A stretch of DNA of 64,000 nucleotides from Massilia eurypsychrophila (GCF_002760655.1 NZ_PDOC01000003.1:468276-532275), one strand, 5' to 3'; shown: positions 27,003 to 39,819, counted from the first letter of the stretch. Notes: generated from the sequence alone by a model not told the origin. Made by a program: numbers and translations.

Positions 27003-28679
27003 ATGTCAACGACCATTGCGACAAGATTTGCCAGCCCCTACGGCGCCGGCATGGAAAAGAACCAGGCTAACTACGCGGCGCTCTCCCCGCTCAGCTTCTT
27101 GGCCAAGGCGGCGGCCGTGTATCCGGCGCGGATCGCCCTGATCCACGGCGAGCGGCGCATCAGCTGGGCCGACACCTACCGCCGCTGCCGGCGGCTCGCC
27201 AGCGCGCTGCAGCGACGCGGCATCCAGGCCGGCGACACCGTGGCGGTGATGGCGCCGAACATTCCGGCGACGTACGAAGCCTGCTTTGGCGTGCCGATGA
27301 TCGGCGCGGTGCTCAACACGCTCAACATCCGGCTCGATGCCGAGGCGATCGCGTTCCAGCTGGCGCACAGCGAAGCGCGCGTGCTGCTGACCGACCGTGA
27401 GTTCAGTGCCACCATTGCGCGCGCGCTGGCATTGCTGGAGCACCCGCCGCTGGTGATCGACATCGACGACGCCCTGTATGAAGGCGGCGAAAGGCTCGGC
27501 CAGCTCGGGTACGAAGAGCTGCTGCTCGAAGGCGACCCGGAATTCGCATGGCAATTGCCGGTCGACGAGTGGGACGCGATCACGCTGAACTACACCTCCG
27601 GCACCACCGGCAATCCGAAAGGCGTGGTGTACCACCATCGCGGCGCTTACCTGAATGCCGTGTCGAACATTGTTTCCTGGGGCATGCCGCAACACGCGGT
27701 CTACCTGTGGACCTTGCCAATGTTCCACTGCAACGGCTGGTGCTTTCCGTGGACCATGGCGGCCAACGCCGGCACCAACGTCTGCCTGCGGCGGGTCGAC
27801 GCCGGCCTCGTCTTTGAGGCGATCCGCGCCCATCGCGTAACGCACATGTGCGCCGCGCCGATTGTCTACAACATGCTGATCGATGCAGCGCCGGTGGCCG
27901 GCACGGCGATCGGGCACACCGTCAGCGGCTTCATCGCCGGCGCGGCGCCGCCGGCCTCGACCATCGAAGGGATGGAGCGTCTCGGCTTCGACATCACCCA
28001 TGTGTATGGCCTGACCGAAACCTACGGCCCGGCCGCGGTGTGCGCCAGGCATGACGCCTGGGCCGCGCTGCCGCTCGACGAACGGGCCCGCCTGAACGCG
28101 CGCCAGGGCGTGGCCAGCCCGATGCAGGAAACGATGTCGGTGCGCGATCCGCACACGCTCGCGGCGGTGCCGTGGGACGGCGACACGATGGGCGAGATCA
28201 TGTTTCGCGGCAACGTCACGATGAAGGGCTACCTGAAGAACCCGGTCGCCACCGCGGAAGCGTTTGCCGGCGGCTGGTTTCACACCGGCGACCTCGCCGT
28301 GGTCGATGCGGACGGTTATGTGCGCATCAAGGACCGTTCGAAGGACGTGATCATCTCAGGCGGCGAAAACGTGTCGTCGATCGAGGTCGAGGAGGTGCTG
28401 TACCGGCATCCGGCCGTCGAAGTGGTAGCAGTGGTGGCCAAGCCCGACCCGAAATGGGGCGAAGTGCCGGTGGCGTTCGTCCAGATCAGGCCGGGCGCGG
28501 CGACCTCGGAAGCGGAAATCCGCGCTTTCTGCCGCGAGCACCTGGCCCATTTCAAGGTGCCCAAGGAGGTGGTGTTTTGCAGCATCCCGAAGACGGCCAC
28601 CGGAAAACTGCAGAAATTCTTGCTGCGCGATTTGCTCAACGAGCAAGCGGCGCCTGTCTCGGACCTGAAATCGGCATAG
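27003..28679 (+). CDS. Acyl-CoA synthetase (AMP-forming), DmdB/short-to-medium chain type
   Basis: 558 residues. ATP/AMP motifs are LNYTSGTTGNPKGVVYHHRG (P-loop), HVYGLTETYGPA, and GGWFHTGDLAVVDADGYVRIKDRSKD. The conserved C-terminal lysine is in KTATGKLQKF. Overall layout and the N-terminal LSPLSFLAKAAAVYPARIAL match the group that includes 3-methylmercaptopropionyl-CoA ligase (DmdB), whose members also activate ordinary short or medium fatty acids. The substrate is therefore open. It stands between the carboxylate symporter and a MaoC hydratase, ETF and acyl-CoA dehydrogenase in one tight cluster. Confidence 0.88.
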   Translation: MSTTIATRFASPYGAGMEKNQANYAALSPLSFLAKAAAVYPARIALIHGERRISWADTYRRCRRLASALQRRGIQAGDTVAVMAPNIPATYEACFGVPMIGAVLNTLNIRLDAEAIAFQLAHSEARVLLTDREFSATIARALALLEHPPLVIDIDDALYEGGERLGQLGYEELLLEGDPEFAWQLPVDEWDAITLNYTSGTTGNPKGVVYHHRGAYLNAVSNIVSWGMPQHAVYLWTLPMFHCNGWCFPWTMAANAGTNVCLRRVDAGLVFEAIRAHRVTHMCAAPIVYNMLIDAAPVAGTAIGHTVSGFIAGAAPPASTIEGMERLGFDITHVYGLTETYGPAAVCARHDAWAALPLDERARLNARQGVASPMQETMSVRDPHTLAAVPWDGDTMGEIMFRGNVTMKGYLKNPVATAEAFAGGWFHTGDLAVVDADGYVRIKDRSKDVIISGGENVSSIEVEEVLYRHPAVEVVAVVAKPDPKWGEVPVAFVQIRPGAATSEAEIRAFCREHLAHFKVPKEVVFCSIPKTATGKLQKFLLRDLLNEQAAPVSDLKSA

Positions 28680-28688
28680 GAGAAACAC

Positions 28689-29174
28689 ATGAATATTCTG
28701 GGCGGGTACGACATCGAGGACTTTACGGTCGGCATGAACGCGACGTTTTCGAAGACCATCACCGAGGCCGACATCGTCTTGTTCGCCGGTGTTTCGGGCG
28801 ACAACAATGCGCTCCACATCAACGAGGAATATGCGCAGGTTACGCAATTTGGCGGACGCATCGCGCACGGCATGCTGACGGCCAGCGTGATTTCAGCGGC
28901 GGTGGCCAACAAGCTGCCCGGGCCTGGCGCGGTGTACATGAGCCAGAGCCTGATCTTTCGCGCCCCGGTGCGGCCGGGCGACACCGTGCATGCCACGGTC
29001 ACGGTCAAGGAAATTTTCACTGATCGAAAACGCGTCGTGCTGCAGACTACCTGCACCGTGAAAGGACACGCCGTGATTGACGGCGAGGCGCTGGTCAAGG
29101 TCGGCTCGCGCCAGCCGGCCGCTGCGGTGCAGGCGGAGCTCGACAGGATCAGAATTGCGGCCAAATCCGCCTGA
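28689..29174 (+). CDS. MaoC-like (R)-specific enoyl-CoA hydratase
   Basis: 161 residues of the hot-dog fold. The catalytic Asp-x4-His is in [13 protein letters not shown], followed by [14 protein letters not shown], the signature of PhaJ-type (R)-hydratases. It converts trans-2-enoyl-CoA to (R)-3-hydroxyacyl-CoA. Because phaC is in the same window, the product could feed PHA synthesis, which is inference. AGGAGAAA seven bases before the start supports the ATG at 28689. Gap to the synthetase is nine bases, so it is in the same operon. Confidence 0.88.
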   Translation: MNILGGYDIEDFTVGMNATFSKTITEADIVLFAGVSGDNNALHINEEYAQVTQFGGRIAHGMLTASVISAAVANKLPGPGAVYMSQSLIFRAPVRPGDTVHATVTVKEIFTDRKRVVLQTTCTVKGHAVIDGEALVKVGSRQPAAAVQAELDRIRIAAKSA

Positions 29175-29202
29175 TTTTTCATTCTCTTACAAAGGCAACA
29201 TC

Positions 29203-29952
29203 ATGAAAGTGCTGGTACCGGTCAAACGCGTGGTCGACTATAACGTCAAGGTGCGTGTCAAGAGCGATGGCAGCGGCGTCGATATCGCCAACGTCAAGAT
29301 GTCGATGAATCCCTTCGACGAGATCGCCCTGGAAGAAGCGGTGCGGCTGAAGGAAGCGGGCAAGGTCCTTGAGGTGATCGCAGTGTCGTGCGGCGTTGCG
29401 CAATGCCAGGAAACGCTGCGCACGGCGCTGGCTATCGGCGCCGACCGCGCCATCCTGGTCGACACCGCGGCCGAACTGGAACCGCTGGCGGTGGCCAAGC
29501 TGCTGACGGCGCTCGCCAGGAAGGAACGGCCGCATTTGATCATCCTGGGCAAGCAGGCAATCGACGACGATTGCAACCAGACTGGCCAGATGCTGGCGGC
29601 CTTGCTGGGCTGGCCGCAAGCGACCTTTGCCTCGAAAGTGGTGCTGGACGAGGAAACGGTGACAGTGACGCGCGAAGTCGACGGCGGCCTCGAAACGCTG
29701 ACGCTGGTGCTGCCGGCGATCATCACCACCGATTTGCGCCTGAACGAGCCGCGCTACGCGACGCTGCCAAATATCATGCGGGCCAAGAAGAAGCGGGTCG
29801 ACACCTACACGCCGCAAGCGCTGGAGGTCGACTGCGCGGCGCGCCTGGCCACCTTGAAGATTGTCGAGCCGGCCCGGCGTTCGGCCGGCATCACGGTGCC
29901 CGATGCGGCAACCCTGGTGGCCAAACTGCGCAACGAAGCAAAAGTCATCTGA
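29203..29952 (+). CDS. etfB: Electron transfer flavoprotein beta subunit
   Basis: 249 residues. [20 protein letters not shown] at the start, [39 protein letters not shown] (AMP/FAD contact region), and [28 protein letters not shown], which holds the recognition loop for partner dehydrogenases. EtfB with EtfA carries electrons from acyl-CoA dehydrogenases to the quinone pool via ETF:QO. It is followed 28 bp later by etfA. Confidence 0.95.
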   Translation: MKVLVPVKRVVDYNVKVRVKSDGSGVDIANVKMSMNPFDEIALEEAVRLKEAGKVLEVIAVSCGVAQCQETLRTALAIGADRAILVDTAAELEPLAVAKLLTALARKERPHLIILGKQAIDDDCNQTGQMLAALLGWPQATFASKVVLDEETVTVTREVDGGLETLTLVLPAIITTDLRLNEPRYATLPNIMRAKKKRVDTYTPQALEVDCAARLATLKIVEPARRSAGITVPDAATLVAKLRNEAKVI

Positions 29953-29980
29953 CGAAACCGTTTGAAAAATAGGAAAAATC

Positions 29981-30913
<933 letters not shown>

Positions 30914-30954
30914 CCGCCCGCACCAGCCAATCAAGTTTTCCTGGAGAGTAAAAA

Positions 30955-32757
30955 ATGACGTACACCGCCCCATTGAAAGACATGCTATTCGCCATGCGCG
31001 AGCTGGCCGGCCTCGACACCGTGAATGCCTTGCCCGGCTGTGAAGACGCCACCGTCGACACAGTCGAGGCCGTGCTGGAGGAGCATGCCAAATTCTGCGG
31101 CAGCGTCGTCGCGCCGCTGAACTGGCCAAGCGACAGGGAACCGAGCTACTGGCACGACGGCCAGGTAACGACCGCCAGCGGCTTCAAGCCCGCATTCAAG
31201 GCGTTCGCCGAGGCTGGCTGGCAGGGCGTGCAGCATCCGGTCGAGTTCGGCGGGCAGGGCTTGCCCAAGCTGGTCGCCACGCCGTGCATCGAAATGCTCA
31301 ATGCGGCCAGCATCTCGTTCGCGCTGGTGGCGCTGTTGTCGGACGGCGCCATCGAAGCCTTGCTGACGGCCGGCAGCGACGCCCAAAAGGCGGCCTACCT
31401 CGAACCGCTTGTCTCCGGCCGGTGGACTGGCACCATGAACCTGACCGAGCCGCAGGCCGGCTCCGACCTGTCGGCCGTGCGCAGCCGCGCGGTGCCGCAG
31501 GACGACGGCAGCTACAAGGTATTCGGCACCAAGATATTCATCACCTATGGCGATCACGACATGGCTGAGAACATCGTCCACCTGGTGTTGGCGCGCACGC
31601 CCGATGCGCCAGCGGGGGTGAAGGGGATCTCGCTGTTCGTGGTGCCCAAGTTCATGGTGAACGCCGACGGCTCGCTTGGCGCGCGCAATGACGTTGAGTG
31701 CGTGTCGATCGAGCACAAGCTGGGCATCAAGGCCAGCCCGACCGCGGTGCTGCAGTTCGGCGACCATGGCGGCGCCGCCGCTACCCTGGTGGGAGAGGAA
31801 AACCGCGGCCTCGAATACATGTTCATCATGATGAACGCAGCCCGCTTCGGCGTCGGCATGCAGGGCATCGGCCTGGCCGAGCGCTCCTACCAGCAGGCGG
31901 TGGCGTTTGCCAGGGACCGGCTACAGTCGCGCGACCTGTCAGGTTCCCCCGGGCCGGTGGCGATCATCCATCACCCCGACGTGCGGCGCATGCTGATGTC
32001 GATGCGCGCACACACCGAAGCGGCACGCGCGCTGGCCTATGTCGGCGCCGCCGTCAGCGACATCGCCCGCCATCATCGGGATGCGGCCACGCGCGCCGCC
32101 AGCCTGGCAGTGTATGAGTACCTGGTGCCGATCATCAAGGGCTGGTCCACCGAAATGGCGCAGGACGTGACGCGCGATGGCGTGCAAGTGCACGGGGGCA
32201 TGGGCTTTATCGAAGAAACCGGCGCCGCCCAGCATTTCCGGGATGCCAAAATCCTGACGATTTACGAAGGCACGACGGCGATCCAGGCCAATGACCTGGT
32301 CGGCCGCAAGACGCTGCGCGATGGCGGGGCCACGGCGCGTTCGATCATTGCCCAGGTGCGCGCGACCGAGGCCCAACTGGCCGCACTCGCCGGTGGCGCG
32401 CATGGCGCCGACTTTGCGGCGATTTTACGACGGCTGTCGGAAGGCAGCGTCGCGCTCGAAGCGGTGGTCGACTACGTGGCAGGGAGCGCCAAGACCGACA
32501 TCAAGGCTGTGTTTTCCGGCAGCGTGTTGTACCTGCGCCTGGCCGGTATCGTGCTCGGTGGCTGGCAGATGGCGCGCGCGGCAATTATCTCTCAGAAAAA
32601 ACTTGACGCTGGCGACTCCGACGCGTCGTTCTACCAGGCCAAGATCGGCACGGCGCGTTTCTTTGCCGACCACATCCTGTCGCAGGCGCCTGGCCTGCGC
32701 GGCGCGATCGTCGACGGCAGTTCTGGCGTGCTGGCCTTGAGTGCAGAGCAGTTCTAG
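30955..32757 (+). CDS. Acyl-CoA dehydrogenase with C-terminal extension (DmdC-like)
   Basis: 600 residues, the long class with an extra C-terminal domain (about 470-600). FAD and substrate motifs are MNLTEPQAGSDLSAV, FGTKIFITYGDHDMA, and the catalytic glutamate region LTIYEGTTAIQANDLVGRK. The same long form includes methylmercaptopropionyl-CoA dehydrogenase (DmdC), yet most relatives in soil bacteria probably oxidise fatty acyl-CoAs; the substrate is undetermined. It passes electrons to EtfAB encoded directly upstream. GGAGAG before the ATG at 30955 supports the start. Last gene of the cluster. Confidence 0.9.
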   Translation: MTYTAPLKDMLFAMRELAGLDTVNALPGCEDATVDTVEAVLEEHAKFCGSVVAPLNWPSDREPSYWHDGQVTTASGFKPAFKAFAEAGWQGVQHPVEFGGQGLPKLVATPCIEMLNAASISFALVALLSDGAIEALLTAGSDAQKAAYLEPLVSGRWTGTMNLTEPQAGSDLSAVRSRAVPQDDGSYKVFGTKIFITYGDHDMAENIVHLVLARTPDAPAGVKGISLFVVPKFMVNADGSLGARNDVECVSIEHKLGIKASPTAVLQFGDHGGAAATLVGEENRGLEYMFIMMNAARFGVGMQGIGLAERSYQQAVAFARDRLQSRDLSGSPGPVAIIHHPDVRRMLMSMRAHTEAARALAYVGAAVSDIARHHRDAATRAASLAVYEYLVPIIKGWSTEMAQDVTRDGVQVHGGMGFIEETGAAQHFRDAKILTIYEGTTAIQANDLVGRKTLRDGGATARSIIAQVRATEAQLAALAGGAHGADFAAILRRLSEGSVALEAVVDYVAGSAKTDIKAVFSGSVLYLRLAGIVLGGWQMARAAIISQKKLDAGDSDASFYQAKIGTARFFADHILSQAPGLRGAIVDGSSGVLALSAEQF

Positions 32758-32770
32758 CGCCTGGAATCGT

Positions 32771-32920
32771 ATGCACAACCGAGACAGTCTTCATGAAGCT
32801 GCCGCCGGCGCGTCGGCCGACTTGCTCGAAAGGCTGACCCAGCAGGTGCCCTGTGCCCTGTTCGTTCCGCGATGCATGGGGCGGCGATTGCCGCCTGAAG
32901 CCATCGTTGCCGCGGAGTAA
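32771..32920 (+). pseudogene. Remnant of a PAS-type signalling gene, frameshifted
   Basis: From ATG 32771 the product reads a short leader and LLERLTQQVPCALF, like the N-terminal PAS segment (LTRQVPG..FQFR) of many Oxalobacteraceae GGDEF/EAL or kinase proteins. The matching continuation FRDAWGGDCRL is found in the next reading frame (from about 32866), so bases have been lost. The frame then ends at a TAA at 32918. Only about 45 codons survive. Everything downstream of this PAS start is gone. Confidence 0.45.
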
Positions 32921-32959
32921 ACGCTTAACCGTTGCGGTCCGGGGGCTCGACAACTGCGG

Positions 32960-33916
32960 TCAGGTCCCTCGCACCACCGCGCGAATCGCCTCCGCCAGCT
33001 CCTCCGACGAAAACTTTGCCACATATGCATCGGCCCCGACATTGCGCACGTGCTCCTCGTTGGTCGTCCCCGACAGCGACGAGTGAATCACCACCGGCAG
33101 GTTGTTAAAGCGCGCGCTCTTCTTGATGCTGCGCGTGAGCGTAAAGCCATCCATCTCCGGCATCTCCAGGTCGGTCAACACCAGCGCCACCTTGTCGTAG
33201 ACGGTCTTGCCCTCGGCTTCGGCCTGCTGGGCGATGGCGTGCAGCTGGTCCCATGCTTCCTTGCCGGTCTTGGTCATGATGAACGGCACGCCGACGGCGT
33301 CCAGCCCCTGTTCGATCAGCGCGCGCGCCACCACCGAGTCGTCCGCGGCCAGCACCACCGCGCCCGGTTTGAGTTTGATCACCGGGCCGATCGTGCCGGG
33401 GTTGACGTCCGGCCGGTCGGTCGGCGTCATGTTGCGCAGGATGGTTTCGAGGTCGAGCACTTGCGCCAGCCGGCCGCCATCGTCGTCGAGCCGCGCGATG
33501 CTCGTCACCAGGCCGCCGTTGCCGGCGCTTTGCTCGGCCGACAGCACGCGGCTCCAGTCGAGCCGCACGATTTCTTCCACCGATTCGACGGCGAACGCCT
33601 GCGTGGTGCGCGCAAATTCGGTGACCAGCATGATATTGAGGCCGGTCTTCGGCACGCTGCCGGCAATCGCCGGCAGGTCGAGCACCTGGATGATGGCGCC
33701 GCGCAGGTTGACCACGCCAAGCACGTGCGGCATCGAACCTGCAATCGCGGTGATTTCCGGCATGGCGACGATCTCGCGGATCTTGAAGACGTTGATGCCG
33801 AACAGTTCGCTACGGTCGCCGTTGTGGTCGCCGCCGAGGCGCAACAGCAGCAGTTCGAACTTGTTGGTGCCGGCCAGATTGCTGCGCTCGTCGACTTCCT
33901 GCTGAACTGATTTCAT
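32960..33916 (-). CDS. cheV: Chemotaxis coupling protein CheV
   Basis: 318 residues. CheW-like domain (about 1-165) with LFGINVFKIREIVAMPEI, HVLGVVNLRGAIIQVLDL and FAVESVEEIVRLDW. Receiver domain (about 185-315) with VLAADDSVVARALIE, LVLTDLEMPEMDGFTLTRSIK carrying the phospho-Asp, and YVAKFSSEEL. CheV links methyl-accepting receptors to the CheA kinase and tunes adaptation through its receiver. It stands alone here, with no other che genes nearby. Cytoplasmic, membrane-associated through receptors. Confidence 0.95.
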   Translation of the reverse strand: MKSVQQEVDERSNLAGTNKFELLLLRLGGDHNGDRSELFGINVFKIREIVAMPEITAIAGSMPHVLGVVNLRGAIIQVLDLPAIAGSVPKTGLNIMLVTEFARTTQAFAVESVEEIVRLDWSRVLSAEQSAGNGGLVTSIARLDDDGGRLAQVLDLETILRNMTPTDRPDVNPGTIGPVIKLKPGAVVLAADDSVVARALIEQGLDAVGVPFIMTKTGKEAWDQLHAIAQQAEAEGKTVYDKVALVLTDLEMPEMDGFTLTRSIKKSARFNNLPVVIHSSLSGTTNEEHVRNVGADAYVAKFSSEELAEAIRAVVRGT

Positions 33917-34008
33917 GTCGCCCGTCCTCGTGTGGTGAATGTCCTTTGGGACAGTAATTCACCAAGGTAATGAACACCTTGCTGAAAATCATCACGAGGC
34001 GACGGCGG

Positions 34009-34362
34009 TCAGACCGGCATCGGGCGGTTGTTGTTGAGGTCGACGAAGCCGCGGATCAGGCGATATGCCTTCCAGACCCAGGCCACGCCCCATACAATCC
34101 AAGGGCCGACGATGGTAATGAACAGCGCGGCGCCGACCACTATCCAAAGTACGTACCACCAGAATGACCGGATCATCCAGGTATGGTGGCTGTACACGAG
34201 CGTGCCTTCCGTATATGGCCGTTTGACGTAGTTAAAAATAACCGGAACGATCGAGAGAAGACCGAACGAGAAGAAAAAGGTTACCGCGTGGGCGATATAC
34301 ATCAGCCGCGCAAATTGTTTAGCGTCTTCGCTGTTGCGGTCTAATACCAAGTCCTGCGACAT
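34009..34362 (-). CDS. DUF4870-like membrane protein
   Basis: 117 residues with three hydrophobic stretches (about 22-44, 65-90, and an amphipathic end). The pattern HAVTFFFSFGLLSIVPVIFNYVKRP, then WMIRSFWWYVLWIVVGAALFI and VWGVAWVWKAYRLIRG matches small DUF4870-type membrane proteins, for which no function is known. AAAGGAG seven bases upstream fixes the start at 34362. Upstream on the same strand is trxC (73 bp gap). Confidence 0.8.
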   Translation of the reverse strand: MSQDLVLDRNSEDAKQFARLMYIAHAVTFFFSFGLLSIVPVIFNYVKRPYTEGTLVYSHHTWMIRSFWWYVLWIVVGAALFITIVGPWIVWGVAWVWKAYRLIRGFVDLNNNRPMPV

Positions 34363-34435
34363 GTTTTCTCCTTTGATGGCTATTCAACAATTGTAGCAGG
34401 ACTGCTTAACATTTCGACATTGCTGTCGTACGCGC

Positions 34436-34876
34436 CTACTTGGCGCCGTGCGCCTGCGCCCACGCGACGATGCTGCCGGCATCCATGGCCCCGGCCTTGC
34501 GCGCGATTTCCTTGCCGTTGAGAAACAGCGCCATCGTCGGGATGCTGCGGATGTTGTAGCGCGCGCCGAGCTCCTGGGCCTGCTCGGTATCGACCTTCAG
34601 CAGGCGCATCTTTGGCTCGAGTTTTTGCGCCGCCTGGTTGTAGGCCGGCGCCATCATCTTGCACGGGCCGCACCACGGCGCCCAGAAGTCGACCAGCACC
34701 GGAATATCGTTGCGCCCGATGTGCTTGCTGAAGCGCGCGCTGTCGACGTCGAGCGGCCTGGCCACGAACAGTCCCTTGGCGCACTTGCCGCACACCGGCT
34801 GGTCGGCCAGGCGCTCGGCACTGAGGCGGTTTACCGCGTCGCAATGCGGACATACTACGTGTACAGGGTCGCTCAT
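34436..34876 (-). CDS. trxC: Thioredoxin 2
   Basis: 146 residues. The N-terminal zinc-binding region has CPHCDAVNR and CGKCAKGLF, which separates TrxC from TrxA. The redox site is FWAPWCGPCKMMAP, and the cis-Pro is in IRSIPTMALF. It reduces disulfides in the cytoplasm, and in E. coli is part of the OxyR regulon. The ATG at 34876 is preceded by GGAGG with a six-base gap. The alternative start at 34891 would add five residues. Confidence 0.95.
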   Translation of the reverse strand: MSDPVHVVCPHCDAVNRLSAERLADQPVCGKCAKGLFVARPLDVDSARFSKHIGRNDIPVLVDFWAPWCGPCKMMAPAYNQAAQKLEPKMRLLKVDTEQAQELGARYNIRSIPTMALFLNGKEIARKAGAMDAGSIVAWAQAHGAK

Positions 34877-34990
34877 CGATGCCTCCATCATGCTGGTGTG
34901 ATCGCTATTGTAAGACCAGCGGCGCGTGCTGTGCGTTCCGTTCCAGCGTCAAGCGTGCCACGGCCTTGTTTTCAACTGTCGTAGAATTTA

Positions 34991-35767
34991 ATGATGACTT
35001 CCACTGACAACCAGCCCAGCCATCCGCTGATGGTCGAACCGGGCCGCGCGCTGATCGGCTGCGCCGGCTGGACCATCCCGCGCGAAAACAAGCCGTCGTT
35101 TCCGGAAGAGGGCAGCCACCTCGAACGCTACGCCGCCACGCTTCCCATCGTCGAGATCAACTCGTGCTTTTATAAGCCGCACCGCGCGCAGACCTATGCG
35201 CGCTGGGCCGCCAGCGTGCCTGAGCACTTCCGCTTTTCGGTCAAGCTGCCGCGGGCGATCACGCACGACGCCCGCCTGCTGGCGTGCGGGCCGCTGCTGC
35301 GCCAGTTCGCGCTGGAGTCGGGCGCGCTCGGCGAAAAGCTCGGCTGCGTGCTGATGCAGCTGCCGCCCAAGTTCGAGTTCGACGCCACCGCGGCGGCCGA
35401 TTTTCTGAAGCTGCTCAAGGAGTCGTTCGGCTGCATGGTCGCGTGCGAGGCGCGCCATCCGAGCTGGTTCGGCGACGAGGCCACCCATGTGCTGGCCGAC
35501 CATAACGTCACGCGCGTGATTGCCGATCCGGCCAAGGGCCAAGTCGGGCCGCACGTGCCGACCACCGCCGACATGTACGTGCGGCTGCACGGTTCACCGC
35601 GCATCTACTATTCGTCGTATGAGCCGCACTACATCGCCGAGCTGGCGGTCGACCTGCGGTTGCATACCGCGGCGGGGCGCACCGTGTGGGTCGTGTTCGA
35701 TAATACGGCGGCGGGAGCGGCGACGACCAACGCGGTCGCGCTGCAGGACCTGCTGTCGCCGGGCTGA
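34991..35767 (+). CDS. DUF72 family protein (YecE-like)
   Basis: 258 residues of the TIM-barrel DUF72 family. Landmarks: LIGCAGWTIPRENKPSFPEEGSHLERYA, VEINSCFYKPHRAQTYARWAASVPEHFRFSVKLP, LLMQLPPKF-like segment CVLMQLPPKFEFD, ARHPSWF and YVRLHGSPRIYYSSYE. Function in the family is unknown. No signal peptide; cytoplasmic. It is divergent from trxC across 114 bp. Two ATGs (34991, 34994) are possible starts. Confidence 0.88.
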   Translation: MMTSTDNQPSHPLMVEPGRALIGCAGWTIPRENKPSFPEEGSHLERYAATLPIVEINSCFYKPHRAQTYARWAASVPEHFRFSVKLPRAITHDARLLACGPLLRQFALESGALGEKLGCVLMQLPPKFEFDATAAADFLKLLKESFGCMVACEARHPSWFGDEATHVLADHNVTRVIADPAKGQVGPHVPTTADMYVRLHGSPRIYYSSYEPHYIAELAVDLRLHTAAGRTVWVVFDNTAAGAATTNAVALQDLLSPG

Positions 35768-35776
35768 CACCAGCTG

Positions 35777-36436
35777 TTAGCAGGGCAGGCTGGCGCGCGC
35801 GCTGACCCACGGATAGCCGATCGCGGCGGCCGACGCTTGCGCCTCCGTCATCGACAACTGGGGATTGAGGCTCTTGACGATCGCCGGCGTCAGCGGCGCC
35901 ATGCTGTAGATGTGGTCGATGCTGGCGATCGGCGGCTCGCATTCGAAGTAGTCGGTGGCGTAGTCGTAGTAGCAGTCGGCCGGCGCGAGCAGGATCGACA
36001 GGTAGTCGGCAGAGCCGTCGGCGCACTGCGCCAGGCCTGGCTCCGGGTGCGCGACCTTGGTCCAGGCCTCGTCGCCGCTGCGGCGCCAGTAGAAGTAGCT
36101 CACCGCGTCCATCGCGAACGACGGCTCGTGCAAGAAGGCGTTGAAGTCGGCCGGCACGCGGCGCTGCACTTCGCGCGCCAGTGCGCGCGTGTCGCTGTGC
36201 TCGAGCTCCTGCACGTATCCCTTCAATGCCGCGCCGCTGTCGGACAGGTGCAGGAACCAGTGGTCGCCATCGCCGTTGCGCATCGCGCCCATCTGCTCGT
36301 CGTCGCCCCAGGTGGCGTCGAACGTGAAATAGCGGTACTGGAATTCGGGGCAGATCAGCGCGTCCAGCATGGCCAGCGCCATGGCCCTGTTGCCCAACGT
36401 GCGCGGGTCGGGGAAGGACAAGGGGTCGAGCTGCAT
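35777..36436 (-). CDS. Conserved hypothetical protein, 219 residues
   Basis: From ATG 36436 (36457 adds seven residues). The sequence is rich in aromatic and acidic residues: PEFQYRYFTFDATWGDDEQMGAMRNGDGDHWF, YFYWRRSGDEAW, and LLAPADCYYDYATDYFECEPPI. No signal peptide or membrane helix. I do not recognise a domain. Codon use fits the genome. It converges with the DUF72 gene (stops nine bases apart). Upstream, 163 bp to the next gene, with no clear promoter. Confidence 0.7.
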   Translation of the reverse strand: MQLDPLSFPDPRTLGNRAMALAMLDALICPEFQYRYFTFDATWGDDEQMGAMRNGDGDHWFLHLSDSGAALKGYVQELEHSDTRALAREVQRRVPADFNAFLHEPSFAMDAVSYFYWRRSGDEAWTKVAHPEPGLAQCADGSADYLSILLAPADCYYDYATDYFECEPPIASIDHIYSMAPLTPAIVKSLNPQLSMTEAQASAAAIGYPWVSARASLPC

Positions 36437-36599
36437 GGCGGCCTTTGGCGGTAGCACAAGTTTGCGCGCAAAGCCGGAGCCGCGCGTCGTTTCACCGGGT
36501 TGAGGTGGAACAAGGAAGGGCTATACTCCCACGAAAAACATTTCTCCCGCAATCACAAAGTGTCGGCTATCGCCTCAGGCGGCCTTATCAGTTGTGCGC

Positions 36600-38810
<2,211 letters not shown>

Positions 38811-38902
38811 GAGTGCTGCGGGTCGATGATCGGCATGGCAGGAGGGGACGGGCACGGAGTCAGGCGCCAATTTTACCGCACTAAAAGTCGCTGGTGGAGG
38901 CG

Positions 38903-39817
38903 CTATCCGCGCTTTTCGAGAAAACGCGGGCCAAACATGACCGTTGCCAGCGCGGCCACCACCAGCGTGACGCCGGCCCACTGCCAGGCGCTGACCGACT
39001 CGCCCAGAACCAGCATGCCGGAGCTGATGCCCACCACCGGCACCCCAAGGCTGAACGGCGCCACCCGGTTCAGCGCATGCCGTTTCAGTAGCCCGGTCCA
39101 CAGCGCATAGGCGAGGATGGTGGCGAACCAGCCCAGGTAGGTCAGCGACAGCCATGTCGACAGCGGCGCTTGAGTCCATTGCCAGCGCGTGGCCGGCGCG
39201 TCGAACGCCAGCGACAGCAAGGCAAACGGAATGATCGGCACCAGCGAACTCCACACCATGAACGGCACCACTTCGAACTGCGGCGTGGCTTGCTGCGCGC
39301 GCCGCACGACGATGTTCGATGCCGCCCACATCGCCGCCGCGCCGAGCACCAGCACGAAGCCGGCGACGGTGGTGCCACCGGTGTCGGCGCCGGGCGCCAG
39401 GTAATTGAGCGCGAAGCAGGTGATGCCCAGCGCGGCGAGGAACAGGCCGGCCAGCAGCGAACGGTTGGCGTGCTCGCGCAGCAGCACGAAGCCGAACAGC
39501 GCGGTAAAAAATACCTGGGTCTGCATCAGCACCGAGCCGAGCGCGCCGGACATGCCGACATTGAGGGCGATGAACAGGCAGCCGAATTGGCCGACGCCTT
39601 GCAGCAGCCCATACAGCACCACCCATTTCCACGGCAGCTTCGGACGCGGCACGATCAGGATCAGCGGCAGCACCGCGAACAGGTAGCGGCCGGCGCCGAG
39701 CTGGAACGGCGTCATGTCGTGCAGGGCGAACTTCATGGCGATGAAGTTGGTGCCCCAAATTAGGACGACGCCCAGCGCGGCGACGTAGTCGCGCAGGCTG
39801 AGCGTCGAGCCGCTCAC
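38903..39817 (-). CDS. EamA/DMT family transporter
   Basis: 304 residues, ten helices in two EamA repeats. ALGVVLIWGTNFIAMKFALHDMTPFQLGAGRYLFA is a typical start, and SLGVPVVGISSGMLVLGESVSAWQWAGVTLVVAAL a typical second-repeat end. Such proteins export amino acids or other metabolites. The start is a GTG at 39817, two bases beyond the livF stop, so it is translated together with the liv operon. An amino acid exporter coupled to a branched-chain importer would balance internal pools, which is inference. Confidence 0.88.
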   Translation of the reverse strand: MSGSTLSLRDYVAALGVVLIWGTNFIAMKFALHDMTPFQLGAGRYLFAVLPLILIVPRPKLPWKWVVLYGLLQGVGQFGCLFIALNVGMSGALGSVLMQTQVFFTALFGFVLLREHANRSLLAGLFLAALGITCFALNYLAPGADTGGTTVAGFVLVLGAAAMWAASNIVVRRAQQATPQFEVVPFMVWSSLVPIIPFALLSLAFDAPATRWQWTQAPLSTWLSLTYLGWFATILAYALWTGLLKRHALNRVAPFSLGVPVVGISSGMLVLGESVSAWQWAGVTLVVAALATVMFGPRFLEKRG

Positions 39818-39819
39818 GA

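Noticed and set aside
25287..28679. Very long plus-strand frame (1130 codons) across actP and the acyl-CoA synthetase
   Set aside because: Its first part is actP read in another frame, low-complexity and Arg/His-rich; only the last 558 codons are the real synthetase.
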